In this document: positions 49,938-59,856 of the stretch, one piece after another
How positions within the stretch are numbered: position 1 is the stretch's first letter
Layout: every line of letters starts with the position of its first letter
DNA from: CAADGV01 sp040290295
Lineage (GTDB): Bacteria; Bacteroidota; Ignavibacteria; UBA10030; UBA6906
DNA length: 64,000 nucleotides
Direction: 5' to 3'
NCBI GenBank assembly: GCA_040290295.1
Contig: PSMW01000003.1
Coordinates: forward strand, 62,001 to 126,000
Notes under the pieces: model-generated
What the model saw: only the letters and a program-made list of their open reading frames with translations
The model's database searches: none
Told to the model about the DNA's origin: nothing
Program-made: the position numbers and the translations under genes

Positions 49938-52028
49938 TCAGTATTGCACCAACTTCTCCAACGCCGCGATGATATCCGCCTCCTGCGGCAGCATGGCATT
50001 CTCCAACTCGGGTCCGTAGGGCACGGGTGTGTCTTTGGCTGCAACCCGAAGTATCGGCGCATCGAGTCGCTCGAAAGCTTCGGTAGCGATGATTGCCGAA
50101 ATCTCCGCGCCGAAGCCGCCCGTCAGCGTGTCTTCGTGCACGATGAGCACTTTGCCGGTCTTGCGAACGGAGTTCAACACGGTCTCTTTGTCCAGAGGAA
50201 TGAGTGTGCGCAAATCGATGACCTCGATGCTCATCCCGTATCGTTGCTCGATCTTCCGTGCAGCATCAAGCGACCGTTGCACCAACATCCCCCACGTAAT
50301 AATGGTGAGGTCGTCGCCGGCTTTCTTCACCTTCGCTACACCGAACGGGAGAAGGAAATTCTCGTCCGGTTCGGGCGACGAGGCGAAACCTTGGCGATAC
50401 AAACCTTTGTGCTCACAGAACAGCACGGGATTATCTTCGCGGCACGCCGTCTTCAACAACCCCTTCGCGTCCGCCGCGTTGGAGGGGAACACAACATGAA
50501 TGCCCGGTATGTGCGTGAAGAATCCGTCGATGGATTGACTGTGGTACAATCCACCATGAATATACCCGCCGACGGCAACACGAATCACCATCGGGCACGA
50601 CCACTGGTTGTAGGATCGGAAGCGCAGCATCGCGACTTCATCGCGAATCTGCATGAACGCGGGCCAGATGTAATCGCCGAATTGAATCTCGACCACCGGC
50701 TTGTAATCGCCGCGCACAGCCAAACCGAACGCCGTTCCGACGATACTCGCTTCAGCGAGGGGGGAATTGAAGACGCGGTCCTCGCCAAACTTCGCGGTCA
50801 AACCTTTCGTTGCTGTGAACACACCTCCTTTGTTGCCGGCAACATCTTCGCCGTAGATCACCATTTTCGGATTGTACGCCATCTCTTCCGCCAGAGCGTG
50901 ATTGATGGCATCGACCATCACAACGTTCGGACCTTTGTGTTCGGGCTCCACGAACCCCTCCCTCGGAACCACGATGCGTGGGGAGTACACGTACTTCTCC
51001 AATTCCTCCACGAGCGGCAACGGTTGCTCTTCCGCCCATTCAGCCGCGCGATCGATATGCTCTTGAATCTCGTGCTTGATGCGCGGGAAATCGGCCTCGG
51101 AGGCGACCCCAAGTTCGATGAGCAGTTTCTCAAATCGCGGAATCGGATCTTTCTTTCGATCTTCTTCCAACTCTTCCTCCGTGCGATACTTCCGCTGATC
51201 GTCCGAAGACGAATGCGGCAAAAGTCGCACGGTGTCCGCTTCGATGAGCGCAGGACCTTTGCCGGCACGCGCAAGCGCAACGGCTTCTGCAACAACTTCA
51301 TACATTGCGCGGAAGTCGCATCCATCCACACGGTAGCGATGAAGTCCCTCGTATCCCTTCGTCATGCCGTACACACTCTCGCCGGCAAGTTGATCCTTGA
51401 CCGGGACGGAGATTGCAAATTTGTTATTCTGAATGAGAAAGATGACCGGAAACCGACCGCGTGATGCCCAGTTCACTGCTTCATGGAATTCACCTTCGCT
51501 GGTCGCTCCTTCGCCGGATGAAACGTACACCACTTCATCCTTGCCGTCCTTCACTGCTCCCATGGCTGTCCCGACGGCTTGGAGGAATTGTGTGCCGGTC
51601 GGGCTCGACTGGGCAACGATGCGCTGTTTCTTATGACCGTAATGAAACGGCATCGCATAGCCGTTGCTGCTCGGACCACCTTTGCGGTGAAGCGCTTCGA
51701 GCATGATCTCTTCGATCGTGTACCCAAATTGGAGAGAGAATGCGAGATCACGATAATAGGGATATGCCCAATCATAGCCCGGTTTCATTGCCAGCGCAGT
51801 TGCCGTTTGCGCGACTTCGTGTCCCGATCCGCCAATATGAAAGAACACTTTCCCTTGTTTGAGGAGGACAAGAATCTTCTGGTCGATGAGTCGCGCCGTT
51901 ACGCAGTTCTTGTATGCCTGCACCAACTGCTCAGCGGTCAACTGCGCCAAGGCGTTTCGACGTTCGACCACGCCTGCGCCGTTGCCGCCCGTTGTGTTCA
52001 CTTCAGGCGATTTCTTCTTGGTTGCCAC
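49938..52028 (-). CDS. Fused 2-oxoacid dehydrogenase E1 alpha-beta protein
   Basis: One 696-residue polypeptide containing both E1 subunits. Residues 30-350 are alpha: YKNCVTARLIDQKILVLLKQ, FHIGGSGHEVAQTATAL, YPYYRDLAFSLQFG, SGEGATSEGEFHEAVNWAS and the loop LLPHSSSDDQRKYRTEEE. Residues 370-696 are beta: NHALAEEMAYNPKMVIYGED, GGVFTATKGLTAKFG, NSPLAEASIVGTAFGLAV, GGLYHSQSIDGFF and VIDLRTLIPLDKETVLNSV. The SSSDDQ.YR loop suits the branched-chain type. Such fusions are common in Bacteroidota relatives. The start is GTG 52028, with GAGGA upstream. It lies 76 bases after the E3 gene, and must use the E2 downstream or another elsewhere. Confidence 0.95.
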   Translation of the reverse strand: MATKKKSPEVNTTGGNGAGVVERRNALAQLTAEQLVQAYKNCVTARLIDQKILVLLKQGKVFFHIGGSGHEVAQTATALAMKPGYDWAYPYYRDLAFSLQFGYTIEEIMLEALHRKGGPSSNGYAMPFHYGHKKQRIVAQSSPTGTQFLQAVGTAMGAVKDGKDEVVYVSSGEGATSEGEFHEAVNWASRGRFPVIFLIQNNKFAISVPVKDQLAGESVYGMTKGYEGLHRYRVDGCDFRAMYEVVAEAVALARAGKGPALIEADTVRLLPHSSSDDQRKYRTEEELEEDRKKDPIPRFEKLLIELGVASEADFPRIKHEIQEHIDRAAEWAEEQPLPLVEELEKYVYSPRIVVPREGFVEPEHKGPNVVMVDAINHALAEEMAYNPKMVIYGEDVAGNKGGVFTATKGLTAKFGEDRVFNSPLAEASIVGTAFGLAVRGDYKPVVEIQFGDYIWPAFMQIRDEVAMLRFRSYNQWSCPMVIRVAVGGYIHGGLYHSQSIDGFFTHIPGIHVVFPSNAADAKGLLKTACREDNPVLFCEHKGLYRQGFASSPEPDENFLLPFGVAKVKKAGDDLTIITWGMLVQRSLDAARKIEQRYGMSIEVIDLRTLIPLDKETVLNSVRKTGKVLIVHEDTLTGGFGAEISAIIATEAFERLDAPILRVAAKDTPVPYGPELENAMLPQEADIIAALEKLVQY

Positions 52029-52104
52029 GCTACATCCTCGCTGAATTGACTATGAATCGGTGTATTCGTCATGTCCGCCGATCATACGCATGACCGATCG
52101 TACA

Positions 52105-53502
52105 TCAAATGTTGATCGCCTCTCCGTACGCTGCCGCCGCGGCCTCCATGACCGCTTCGCTCAACGTCGGGTGAGCGTGGACGGTGTGGAAGATTGACTT
52201 TCCCGTTGCTTCGAGCTTCTTGGCAAGCGCAAGCTCAGCGATCAACTCCGTCGCTTCGCTCCCCATGATGTGCGCGCCGAGCAACTCTCCGTACTTCGCG
52301 TCGAAAATCAATTTCACCATCCCTTCCGTCTCGCCGATGGCAATCGCTTTGCCCAACGGACGGAAAGGAAATTTTCCAATCTTCACCTCATACCCTTCTG
52401 CTCTTGCTTTCTCTTCTGTCAACCCCACGCTTGCAATCTGCGGCTGACAGTAGGTGCAACCGGGAATTGCCGAGTAGTCGATCGGTTCAGGGTTCAAGCC
52501 TTTGATGGCTTCGACACAGTGAATGCCCTCGGCGCTCGCAACGTGCGCAAGCCACGGCGGACCGATCACGTCGCCGATAGCGTAAATCCCCGGCACGTTC
52601 GTTCGATAGTCCTTATCCACTTTGATGTGTCCGCGCTCGATTGCGACCCCCACGTTCTGCAAACCAAAACCTTCAACGTTTCCTTCGACACCGATCGCCA
52701 TCAGTGCGATGTCGCCCTTCAACTCTTTCTTTCGGTCCGCGCCGTTCACGACAACCTTCACATGGTCAGCCAACGACTTGACTGTTTCGACTCTCGTATC
52801 GGTGAGAATATCAATCCCCTGTTTCTTCAAACTCTTTTCCAATTCCTTCGTCAATTCTCGGTCCTCGATGGGAAGAATGGTCGGCATCATTTCCACGACC
52901 GTCACTTTGGTGCCGAGCGCGTTGTAGAAGTAAGCGAACTCAATGCCGATTGCCCCTGCGCCGATCACGATAAGTGATCGCGGCTGCTCGCTGAGTGTCA
53001 TCGCCTCCGTGCTGGTAATGATACGCTTGCGGTCGATCGTCATGCCAGGAAGCGCGCGAGCGTGAGCGCCCGTGGCAATAAGAATGTGCTTTGCTTTGAC
53101 TTCGTATGGCATACCCGACTTTGGCTTCACCTCGATCGTGCCTTCGCCGCTCAATGTTCCGTAACCCGGCATGTAGTCGATCTTGTTCTTTCGCATCAAG
53201 AACTCCACTCCCTTGGAGATCTTGTCGGAGATGTCGCGGCTCCGATTGATAATCTTGCCGAAGTCGAACCGAAGATTGTCGTAGCTGATACCCCACTGGC
53301 CCGCTTTCTTGAATTGATGGAGGATCTCTGCGTTCTTCAACAATGCTTTGGTTGGGATGCACCCCCAGTTCAAGCACACGCCGCCAAGTCGATCGGCTTC
53401 GATGATGCCTGTGTTGAAGCCGAGTTGGGCTGCGCGGCAAGCCGCCGTGTAACCGCCGGGCCCGCCGCCGAGAACAACAAGATCAAACACCTTTTCTGTC
53501 AT
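52105..53502 (-). CDS. lpd: Dihydrolipoyl dehydrogenase (E3)
   Basis: E3 reoxidises dihydrolipoamide on E2 with FAD and NAD. The 465-residue product shows the FAD motif VVLGGGPGGYTAACRAAQLG, the redox pair in GGVCLNWGCIPTKALL (Cys-x4-Cys, with Trp and Thr in place of the commoner Val/Ser residues), the NAD motif VIGAGAIGIEFAYFYNALG, GIYAIGDVIGPPWLAHVASA, and the terminal HAHPTLSEAVMEAA containing the catalytic His-Glu pair. Length is normal. GAGGA upstream supports ATG 53502. It is the first gene of the 2-oxoacid dehydrogenase locus, after a terminator-like hairpin. Confidence 0.97.
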   Translation of the reverse strand: MTEKVFDLVVLGGGPGGYTAACRAAQLGFNTGIIEADRLGGVCLNWGCIPTKALLKNAEILHQFKKAGQWGISYDNLRFDFGKIINRSRDISDKISKGVEFLMRKNKIDYMPGYGTLSGEGTIEVKPKSGMPYEVKAKHILIATGAHARALPGMTIDRKRIITSTEAMTLSEQPRSLIVIGAGAIGIEFAYFYNALGTKVTVVEMMPTILPIEDRELTKELEKSLKKQGIDILTDTRVETVKSLADHVKVVVNGADRKKELKGDIALMAIGVEGNVEGFGLQNVGVAIERGHIKVDKDYRTNVPGIYAIGDVIGPPWLAHVASAEGIHCVEAIKGLNPEPIDYSAIPGCTYCQPQIASVGLTEEKARAEGYEVKIGKFPFRPLGKAIAIGETEGMVKLIFDAKYGELLGAHIMGSEATELIAELALAKKLEATGKSIFHTVHAHPTLSEAVMEAAAAAYGEAINI

Positions 53503-54010
53503 GCATTCCTCGTTCGATTCAAGACATTGACTCCCGTCGCCACATCATCCCGACCACGCGGCACAGGTATAGTGGAAAGACGGTGCCCGTGAAGTGGTAG
53601 CTCATCGTCTTGTGCGTCGGTGCATGAAACCTACACAAGAAAAAAGGGAATGGACGTTCCCTTCGTTCAATGAGTTGACTCTCTGTCGATCCGCTCGTTT
53701 CGTTTGTTGCTCGACCAACGTCCGAGTGCCGGCGCGTTGGAAAAGGCACCGCGGGAGAGGAGATTGGTGAAATCGAGGGATCAAGGTCGGCAAAAATATA
53801 GCCAACGCGTGTTTGAAAGTCAACGAACCATCTGCGCACCTTGCGTGCCTCTCGCCCCCCTCTCGCGTCGTATCTTTGTGCAATCAGCCGAACACACGCG
53901 AATGGCAAAGACGAAACCGCATCAACACATCACGTTGCTGGAAACTCTTACACGACGCCACACCGATGCATTACGAAGCGTGGTGAAGAGAGTTCGAACT
54001 CACGGGGAGG
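53503..54010. other. Gene-poor stretch upstream of lpd
   Basis: About 500 bases without a convincing gene. It includes the hairpin at 53644-53663. A short plus-strand frame from 53902 to 54036 (44 codons, AKTKPHQHITLLETLTRRHT) is intact but unrecognised, has no ribosome binding site and overlaps the nucleotidyltransferase gene end, so it is not called. The lpd promoter should be near 53510-53640. Confidence 0.5.
53644..53663 (-). terminator. Hairpin upstream of lpd
   Basis: A seven-base stem (AAGGGAA / TTCCCTT) with a six-base loop, followed on the minus strand by TTTTTTC. It would stop transcripts arriving from the nucleotidyltransferase side before lpd. Confidence 0.7.
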
Positions 54011-54256
54011 CTAGTCCATTCGTTCCGACGGGCTAGAGATGAAAACATCGATAGCCCTCCCTCGAATCTGCTTGTCGAGCAAACGTAGAGCGCAATCAGG
54101 CATTTGGACGAAACGTTGCTCAGTCTGAGGAACAAACACGACGTCAACATCGCTGCGACGATCATCGGTCCCACGCTCGAATGATCCGAAGAGCATCGAC
54201 TTCGTTGCGCCGATCTCTCCTGCAACAGCTATAATCGCGTCCGCGATTTCTTTCAT
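54011..54256 (-). CDS. Orphan nucleotidyltransferase-domain protein (MNT type)
   Basis: An 81-residue minimal nucleotidyltransferase of the polymerase-beta superfamily. The catalytic motif is clear: MLFGSFERGTDDRRSDVDVV, with Gly-Ser and the Asp-x-Asp pair; a further beta-strand with a third acidic position appears at GRAIDVFIS. Such proteins are usually the antitoxin half of MNT-HEPN pairs, where they add AMP units to the HEPN toxin. No HEPN gene is visible on either side, so it is an orphan or a remnant. ATG 54256 puts the motif about 20 residues in, as expected, but has no ribosome binding site; the frame extends upstream to a TTG at 54316. Confidence 0.78.
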   Translation of the reverse strand: MKEIADAIIAVAGEIGATKSMLFGSFERGTDDRRSDVDVVFVPQTEQRFVQMPDCALRLLDKQIRGRAIDVFISSPSERMD

Positions 54257-54596
54257 AGAACGATGTCTGGCGTCGCATGAGGCTTGGCTCTTGGCTCCCA
54301 TAGACCCAAAGAGCAATACGATGAGCGTTCCCGGTTACCGTGTGACTCGCTTGGTCAGAGCCATTGATGAGACGATGCTCAAACCGCGCTTGACCGAGTG
54401 ATTTTTTTTGAATCGGAGTTGAGGATCACGTCCACACTCCCACACCCTACGCGGCAGGCGGGGTGATTGCCTGCCGCACTGGAGGGGTGGAGGGATTCTG
54501 AGGCGATGCGAATGTGTCGCTATGCGCGCAGCGATAAGTTTTTCTCATCCTTCTTGAACACAAACGGCTCGCCGGCAAGACTGTTGCCGCTCGTCC
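54257..54596. other. Intergenic stretch with an inverted repeat
   Basis: About 340 bases without a gene. It contains a perfect nine-base inverted repeat at 54451-54477 and a T8 run at 54403-54410. The T9SS gene that ends at 54597 on the minus strand runs into this stretch, so its terminator should be here; the repeat may serve, though no T run follows it. Confidence 0.5.
54451..54477. repeat. Inverted repeat GCGGCAGGC / GCCTGCCGC
   Basis: A perfect nine-base inverted repeat with a nine-base loop, 120 bases downstream of the T9SS cargo gene. GC-rich hairpins of this kind may be a terminator or a dispersed palindrome. Confidence 0.6.
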
Positions 54597-56853
54597 TTAC
54601 TTTTGCAAAAGTAGTCTTCGGGTGAGAGGTGCAGGCCCGACCTGGAGCCGACAAAGGTACACGCCGCTCGCCAAACCTGTTGCGTCGAATGTTACGCGAT
54701 AACTTCCCGACTGGAGTTCGTCATGCACCAGCGTGCGAACGTCGCGTCCCAACACGTCGAACACCTTGAGCGTTACACGGGTTTGGGATTCGAGGTGTGG
54801 GATGTGGAACGAGATTGTCGTGGTTGGGTTGAACGGATTCGGGAAGTTCTGATCGAGCGCAACTCCATCCGGCGCGTCGAAACTCCACGCCGGCGTCGTT
54901 CCGCCTTTGTAGAGCAACGAGCTTGGCGGTACTTCGCCCGCCGCGATACGATGTCCATCATTCACCTTCTTGCAGAGCTTCTGGACGGTCTTGTAGTCCT
55001 GCCGCGATGGAGCGGGCGCGGTGAAGAGTTGCGACACGAACGTGAGCACTTCTCCGGCTGAGCGCCCGTCGTCCGTTACAATGGTGTACTGCCCTACTTT
55101 CAGGGACGCGAGATTGAGCACGAGTGCCGCAAGCTCCTGCATGACTTTGTCGAGATCGGGCGGCGTGTCGCGATCTCGGCTCAACACTTCCTGCCAATCG
55201 GCGAAAGTGAGCGCGGAAGCGAACGTGTTGAAGTGCGGCGTATAGTGTTGCTGCACGGCGGCAATGTAGCTCTGCAATTGCGCCACCGTCTCTTCAAATC
55301 TTCCTCGCCCTCTGATGTGCGCATCGAACTGATGCTTCCAGTACGAGCGCTTCTGTGCATTGTTCGTCGTGACGAGTGGCGTCAACACAAAGTCGCAATC
55401 CACCGTCGCCGCATCGATGGCCGCCGCGGGCCGCGGATTGGTGTCGGCAAGGAAGCCAAGAGGTTCGACGATCATGATGTTGTACGTACCCAACGCCACA
55501 TCATCAAATCGATAATTGCCCGACGCATCGGTCGTCGCGTCGTTCAGCGGAAGCATCGCCCCATCCAACAACTTCCAACTTCACGATGACGTTCGCAACG
55601 CCTCCGCTCGGTCTGCTCACGGTGCCCGCGATGGAACCGAGCACCTGCGTCACCGTGACGCTAAGCATCGCCGTACCGCTGCTTCCGCATGCGTTGGCGG
55701 CTGCTACCGTAACATCGCCCGACGTGCTTCCCCAGTCCACCACAATCGACGTCGTTCCTTGCCCTGATGCGATCGTTGCGCCCGCAGGCACCGACCACGT
55801 GTATGACGTCGCGCCCGTCACGACAGCGATCGAGCAACTCACGCCCGTTGCACCCGCGCTGACGCTCGTACTTCCGGCGATCGTCCCGGGTGTCGCCGGA
55901 ACAGAAAGCACGGTGAGCACTGCAGCGTTCGTTCCTACGGTGCCCAATGCGTTCGTGAACCGTGCGCGATACTGCAAGCCGTTCTCGGCAGGAGTAGCGA
56001 TGACACTCAACGTGGCGTTCGTCGCGCCGGCGATGTCGTTCCAGCTTCCGCCATTATCGCTACTCACCTGCCATTGTACCGAGGGCGTAGGGACTGCATC
56101 AGCCGCAGCGGAGAAGATTGCGGTGGAGTCGTTGCACACCGACTGGTCGGCCGGCTGGAGGGTGATGGTGGGAGATGTGCCGGCCACGATGTTGTCCACG
56201 GCAAAACTTGCTCGCGAGCCTGAACCCGAAAGATCGCGTTGCACCCATCGGAGCTGCACTTCCGTTTGGTTGTCGCATGCAGAAGGCAACCCCAGCAGCA
56301 CGGTTTGCACGTTCTGCGGCGTCGTCACGCCCGAAGCCGTTTGTGTCGTCGTATTGTTCTGATAAACACCGTCAGCATTTCCACTCACCGAAGCAAAGCT
56401 ACCGCTTGTCCCAACGCGATACTGGAGAGCGACCTCATTGATTCTGGTATTCGTTGTTCCGTTGTACGGATTGCGAATCGTCATCACATCAAACTTTAAC
56501 ATGATGCCGGTGTACCCCGTCGTGCTTATCGAGAGCGCAATCGTCGGATCGATGGAGCCGCTGGCAAGCATTCCTATCTTGCCGTTGAAATTGTGAACTC
56601 CACCTGCTGTGGAGCTTGCACTGCTGTTTGCCGTTAGCGCTTGATCGCTGATCGCCGTGGCAGTCGGAAAAGCTACAGATGATGCACTCCCCACTTTCCA
56701 ACCCTGCCATCCATCCGGATACGTTGCGGATGAATGCGCCAGTGCAGAGAAGTCCTGGACGTACGGAAGCACTTGCGGTGTTGGGTTTGTCTGCGCCCAA
56801 CCGGTTCCCCCCATTATCAAAAGCACCGAGGCGGTGCACACGAAACGTTTCAT
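54597..56853 (-). CDS. T9SS-secreted multidomain protein (frameshifted)
   Basis: A secreted protein of about 750 residues in two frames. The first part starts at ATG 56853 (GGAGG upstream) with a signal peptide (RFVCTASVLLIMGGTGWAQ), then a beta-rich region (VLPYVQDFSALAHSSATYPD), two immunoglobulin/PKD-like domains (ITLQPADQSVCNDSTAIFSA; GSTSVSAGATGVSCSIAVVT), and the start of an SdrD-like repeat (GSIAGTVSRPSGGVANVIVK). Near 55566-55580 the frame changes, and the same repeat goes on in the new frame (ATTDASGNYRFDDVALGTYN), followed by a helical segment and the type A sorting domain ending YLCRLQVGPAPLTRRLLLQK. The two pieces complete one domain, so this is one gene with a single break. Role unknown. 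Confidence 0.85.
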
Positions 56854-57034
56854 GGAACCTCCTGTTGATTGATGAGTAGTTGAGATGGGGTTGAGGGATG
56901 AAGCGAGGTCGAACTTCGGAAGGCATACACGTGTTTGCAGCGCGGCTCACCGTGGCGACACCTCGCCAAGAATCCCACGGCCAAATGTCGGTTCGTGGAC
57001 GCTTGCACAAGCGTGATGCAGGATAGTTGTCTGA

Positions 57035-57062
57035 GAAGGCAGGAAGATTTGCCCCTGCCTTC
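57035..57062 (-). terminator. Hairpin after the BNR-repeat gene
   Basis: A perfect nine-base stem (GAAGGCAGG / CCTGCCTTC) with a ten-base loop, 24 bases past the stop of the sortilin-like gene. No T run follows on the minus strand, so termination efficiency is uncertain. Confidence 0.6.
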
Positions 57063-57085
57063 CCATGGATCGTAACGCCGAGCGT

Positions 57086-59638
57086 TTACTTCAAGAACAG
57101 CATCCGTTTCGTGGACGAAATTCCCGCAGCGGTCAATCGGTAGAAGTATACACCACTGGCAAGTCCGCCCGCATTGAACGTGCGAGAGTACCTTCCCGGT
57201 TCCAAACGCTCGTCGACGAGATGCGTAACCGCTTTGCCCGTCACGTCGAACACGGTGAGTGTTGCATACGTGGCGGAAGAGAGTGTAAAGGAGATGGTCG
57301 TCGTCGGATTGAACGGATTCGGATAGTTTTGATGCAAGTCGATCCGCACGGGAACCTCGCGGTTCTCCGCGACGGCAGTGAGATCGTCCAGATTGATCTC
57401 CCACATCGAGCGGCCATGCGTGAATGCGCGTGCGATGCGAGTCGGTGCATGAAGCACCATATCGCTCACCACGACGTTCGGCAGGCCGATCCCCATCATA
57501 CTCCACGTTGCGCCGGTGTTCGTGGTGAAATAGCAGCCCACGTCGGTGCCGATGTAGAGTCGGGAAGGATGGAGAGGATCGACCAGCACAACGTTGATAG
57601 GCGCTTCGGGTAAATTGCCGCTGATGTCCTGCCACGTCGCTCCCAAATTCGTCGTGCGAAAGATGTGCGGCAGTCGGCTGTCGTTGCGATAGCCGGAGAG
57701 AGTGACGTACGCGATGGAATGATTGGTGGGATCGAACCGTACGCGCGTCACCCACCGATTGGGCAAGCCATCATTGATATCGATCCATGATGCACCGCCA
57801 TTGGTCGTCACCCACACGTTGGCATCGTCCGTCCCGACCATGACGACGTTCGAATCCGTCGCTGCAACGTCGATCGTCGTGATAGTTGCATAGGCACTGA
57901 AGCCCGGCACTACGCCGTTGGTGAGGTCGGGACTGATCGCCGTCCAACTGACAGCTCGGTTGGTGGTTTTGTAGAGATACTGCGTTCCGGTGTAAAGGAC
58001 TTGAGGGTTGTTAGGATCCATCACGATGGGCGTGGACCAATTTTTCCGATCAGTTGCGCCGATGCCGCTTGTGCCGCTTGCGCTGCTCGCCCAATTGTTA
58101 GTCGTGCGACGAATAGCGCCGAATTGCGACTCGGCATACTGGTAATTGGGATTGGTGTAGTCGATGGCGCAATAGAAACCGTCGCCGCCGTTGATGCTTG
58201 CCCAGTCGCTTACACTGCCGGTTTGCGTGCGCGGTGTTCCGTTGTCTTGTGTTCCTCCCATACTCGCAACGGGATTGAGGTAATTGATACACCCCGCATA
58301 GAACTGCGTGGTGAACAAGTCTTGGTTGGTCTCGCGTATCCACGTCGAGCCGCCATTGGTCGATCGAGAGAACCCGCCGTCGTGACCGATGTACAGAAAC
58401 GAAGCATTGGTGGGATGGAACGCCATAGCATGGTGATCGACGTGATTGGCAATGTGCGTCGTCCACGTTGCGCCGCCATCGGTCGTTTTGCCGAAGGAGA
58501 CACCGAAGACGTACACATTATTCTCATTGATCGGATGGACGAACACCTTACCGAAATACCATCCAAAGTTGCTGTAGAGATTGGCGAGAGCGCCGTCGTT
58601 TGTGCGCGCCCATGAATCGCCGCCATCGCTGCTGCGATAGACGCCGAAGAAATTCCCCGGATCGTCGGCGTAGGCAGCGTACATCACCAAGGGATTCGAG
58701 GGTGCAATGGCAACTGCGGGTCTGCCGACATTCGGCGCGGGAGCCGGGAGTCCGTTTGCCAGACGCGACCACGATGCCCCGCCATCGGTCGTTCGATAGA
58801 TGCCGGTATGTACACCGCCAACATATCGTCGCCCCTGCGGTCCACGCATCCGTTGCCATGCCGCTGCAAGCAGTATGTGTGGATTTTGAGGATTCATGGC
58901 AAGATCAACCACACCGGTCGAGTCGTTGATGAACAGAACGCGACTCCACGTGGTGCCGCCGTCGGTGGACTTGTACACACCGCGCGTCGCGTTCGGGGTG
59001 TAGAGTGTTCCCATCGCGGCAATATAGAGCGTGTTGGTATTGTTGGGATCGATTACGATCTTCCCGATATGACGTGTCTCTTCCAGTCCAAGCGAAAACC
59101 ACGTTGCACCGCCGTCGGTTGACTTGACCATGCCGAAGCCGTCGTAGGAATCGCCGCTGGAGTTCACCTCACCGGTGCCGACGTACACGATGTTGTCGTT
59201 GTTCGGATCGAGAGCGATCGCTCCCATCGAGAGACTGGGCTGATCGTCGAAGAGGGGCGTCCAGTTAATGCCACCGTTGGTCGATTTGAGGACGCCTCCA
59301 TCGGCTCCACCGATGTAGAGGATGTTGGGATTCTGGCGGCTGATTGCCATCGTGGTAATTCTTCCGCCGATGTTGGATGGACCTTTTGCTATCCATACCG
59401 GACTCGTTCTCGGATTGAGAGCCGAACGGAACTGTGCTGCTTGCTCGAGCGAAGTCTTACGCAGTGCAGGATCGATGAACCCAAGCGGATACGCTCGCTG
59501 GCGGTAGAACCAGTCCGCAGGCGCCTCCTTGTCAGCAACGTGCAGACTCGTCGAATCGACCTTCGGTTGTTGTGGGGAAAAGAGTGTACCCGTTGCAACC
59601 AACAGCAACACGGCAAACGGAAGGGGGCGGCAAAGCAT
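57086..59638 (-). CDS. Secreted BNR/sortilin-like repeat protein with T9SS sorting domain
   Basis: An 850-residue secreted beta-propeller protein. From ATG 59638 (GGAGG upstream) a signal peptide (CRPLPFAVLLLVATGTLF) is followed by a short pro-region and then many repeats of the BNR/VPS10 type, each with a 'kSTdGGatW' box: VLKSTNGGINWTPL, MVKSTDGGATWFSL, VYKSTDGGTTWSRV, IYRTTDGGASWSRL, VYRSSDGGDSWART and later ones, spaced 60-90 residues. The last 85 residues are a type A sorting domain (NYPNPFNPTTTISFTLSSAT; YSRTFNAGGLASGVYFYRLT; STKRMLFLK). It is exported through the Sec system and T9SS to the surface or medium. Similar propellers bind or cut glycans or act as protease-like hubs; no enzyme motif is visible. 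Confidence 0.93.
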   Translation of the reverse strand: MLCRPLPFAVLLLVATGTLFSPQQPKVDSTSLHVADKEAPADWFYRQRAYPLGFIDPALRKTSLEQAAQFRSALNPRTSPVWIAKGPSNIGGRITTMAISRQNPNILYIGGADGGVLKSTNGGINWTPLFDDQPSLSMGAIALDPNNDNIVYVGTGEVNSSGDSYDGFGMVKSTDGGATWFSLGLEETRHIGKIVIDPNNTNTLYIAAMGTLYTPNATRGVYKSTDGGTTWSRVLFINDSTGVVDLAMNPQNPHILLAAAWQRMRGPQGRRYVGGVHTGIYRTTDGGASWSRLANGLPAPAPNVGRPAVAIAPSNPLVMYAAYADDPGNFFGVYRSSDGGDSWARTNDGALANLYSNFGWYFGKVFVHPINENNVYVFGVSFGKTTDGGATWTTHIANHVDHHAMAFHPTNASFLYIGHDGGFSRSTNGGSTWIRETNQDLFTTQFYAGCINYLNPVASMGGTQDNGTPRTQTGSVSDWASINGGDGFYCAIDYTNPNYQYAESQFGAIRRTTNNWASSASGTSGIGATDRKNWSTPIVMDPNNPQVLYTGTQYLYKTTNRAVSWTAISPDLTNGVVPGFSAYATITTIDVAATDSNVVMVGTDDANVWVTTNGGASWIDINDGLPNRWVTRVRFDPTNHSIAYVTLSGYRNDSRLPHIFRTTNLGATWQDISGNLPEAPINVVLVDPLHPSRLYIGTDVGCYFTTNTGATWSMMGIGLPNVVVSDMVLHAPTRIARAFTHGRSMWEINLDDLTAVAENREVPVRIDLHQNYPNPFNPTTTISFTLSSATYATLTVFDVTGKAVTHLVDERLEPGRYSRTFNAGGLASGVYFYRLTAAGISSTKRMLFLK

Positions 59639-59856
59639 GAAACCTCCATGGGTAGAATTGCAGATGCCGTATAATGTATGAGAATACATTCGAGAATCAA
59701 TAGGGATTCAATGGATTTGTGCAGCAACGGCCTTGAGCCGTCCGCCTCCAACGGTGAGATGCTGCTGCTCAGCCGTTGAATCGGAACGCTCTGTAGCTTG
59801 CACGCGCCGCGGAAATCTCCTACGTTATGCCTGACTCATGGTCGCAAGGAGGTTGT

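Noticed and set aside
53902..54036. Plus-strand 44-codon frame (AKTKPHQHITLLETLTRRHT)
   Set aside because: No ribosome binding site, no recognisable family, and it overlaps the end of the nucleotidyltransferase gene on the other strand.
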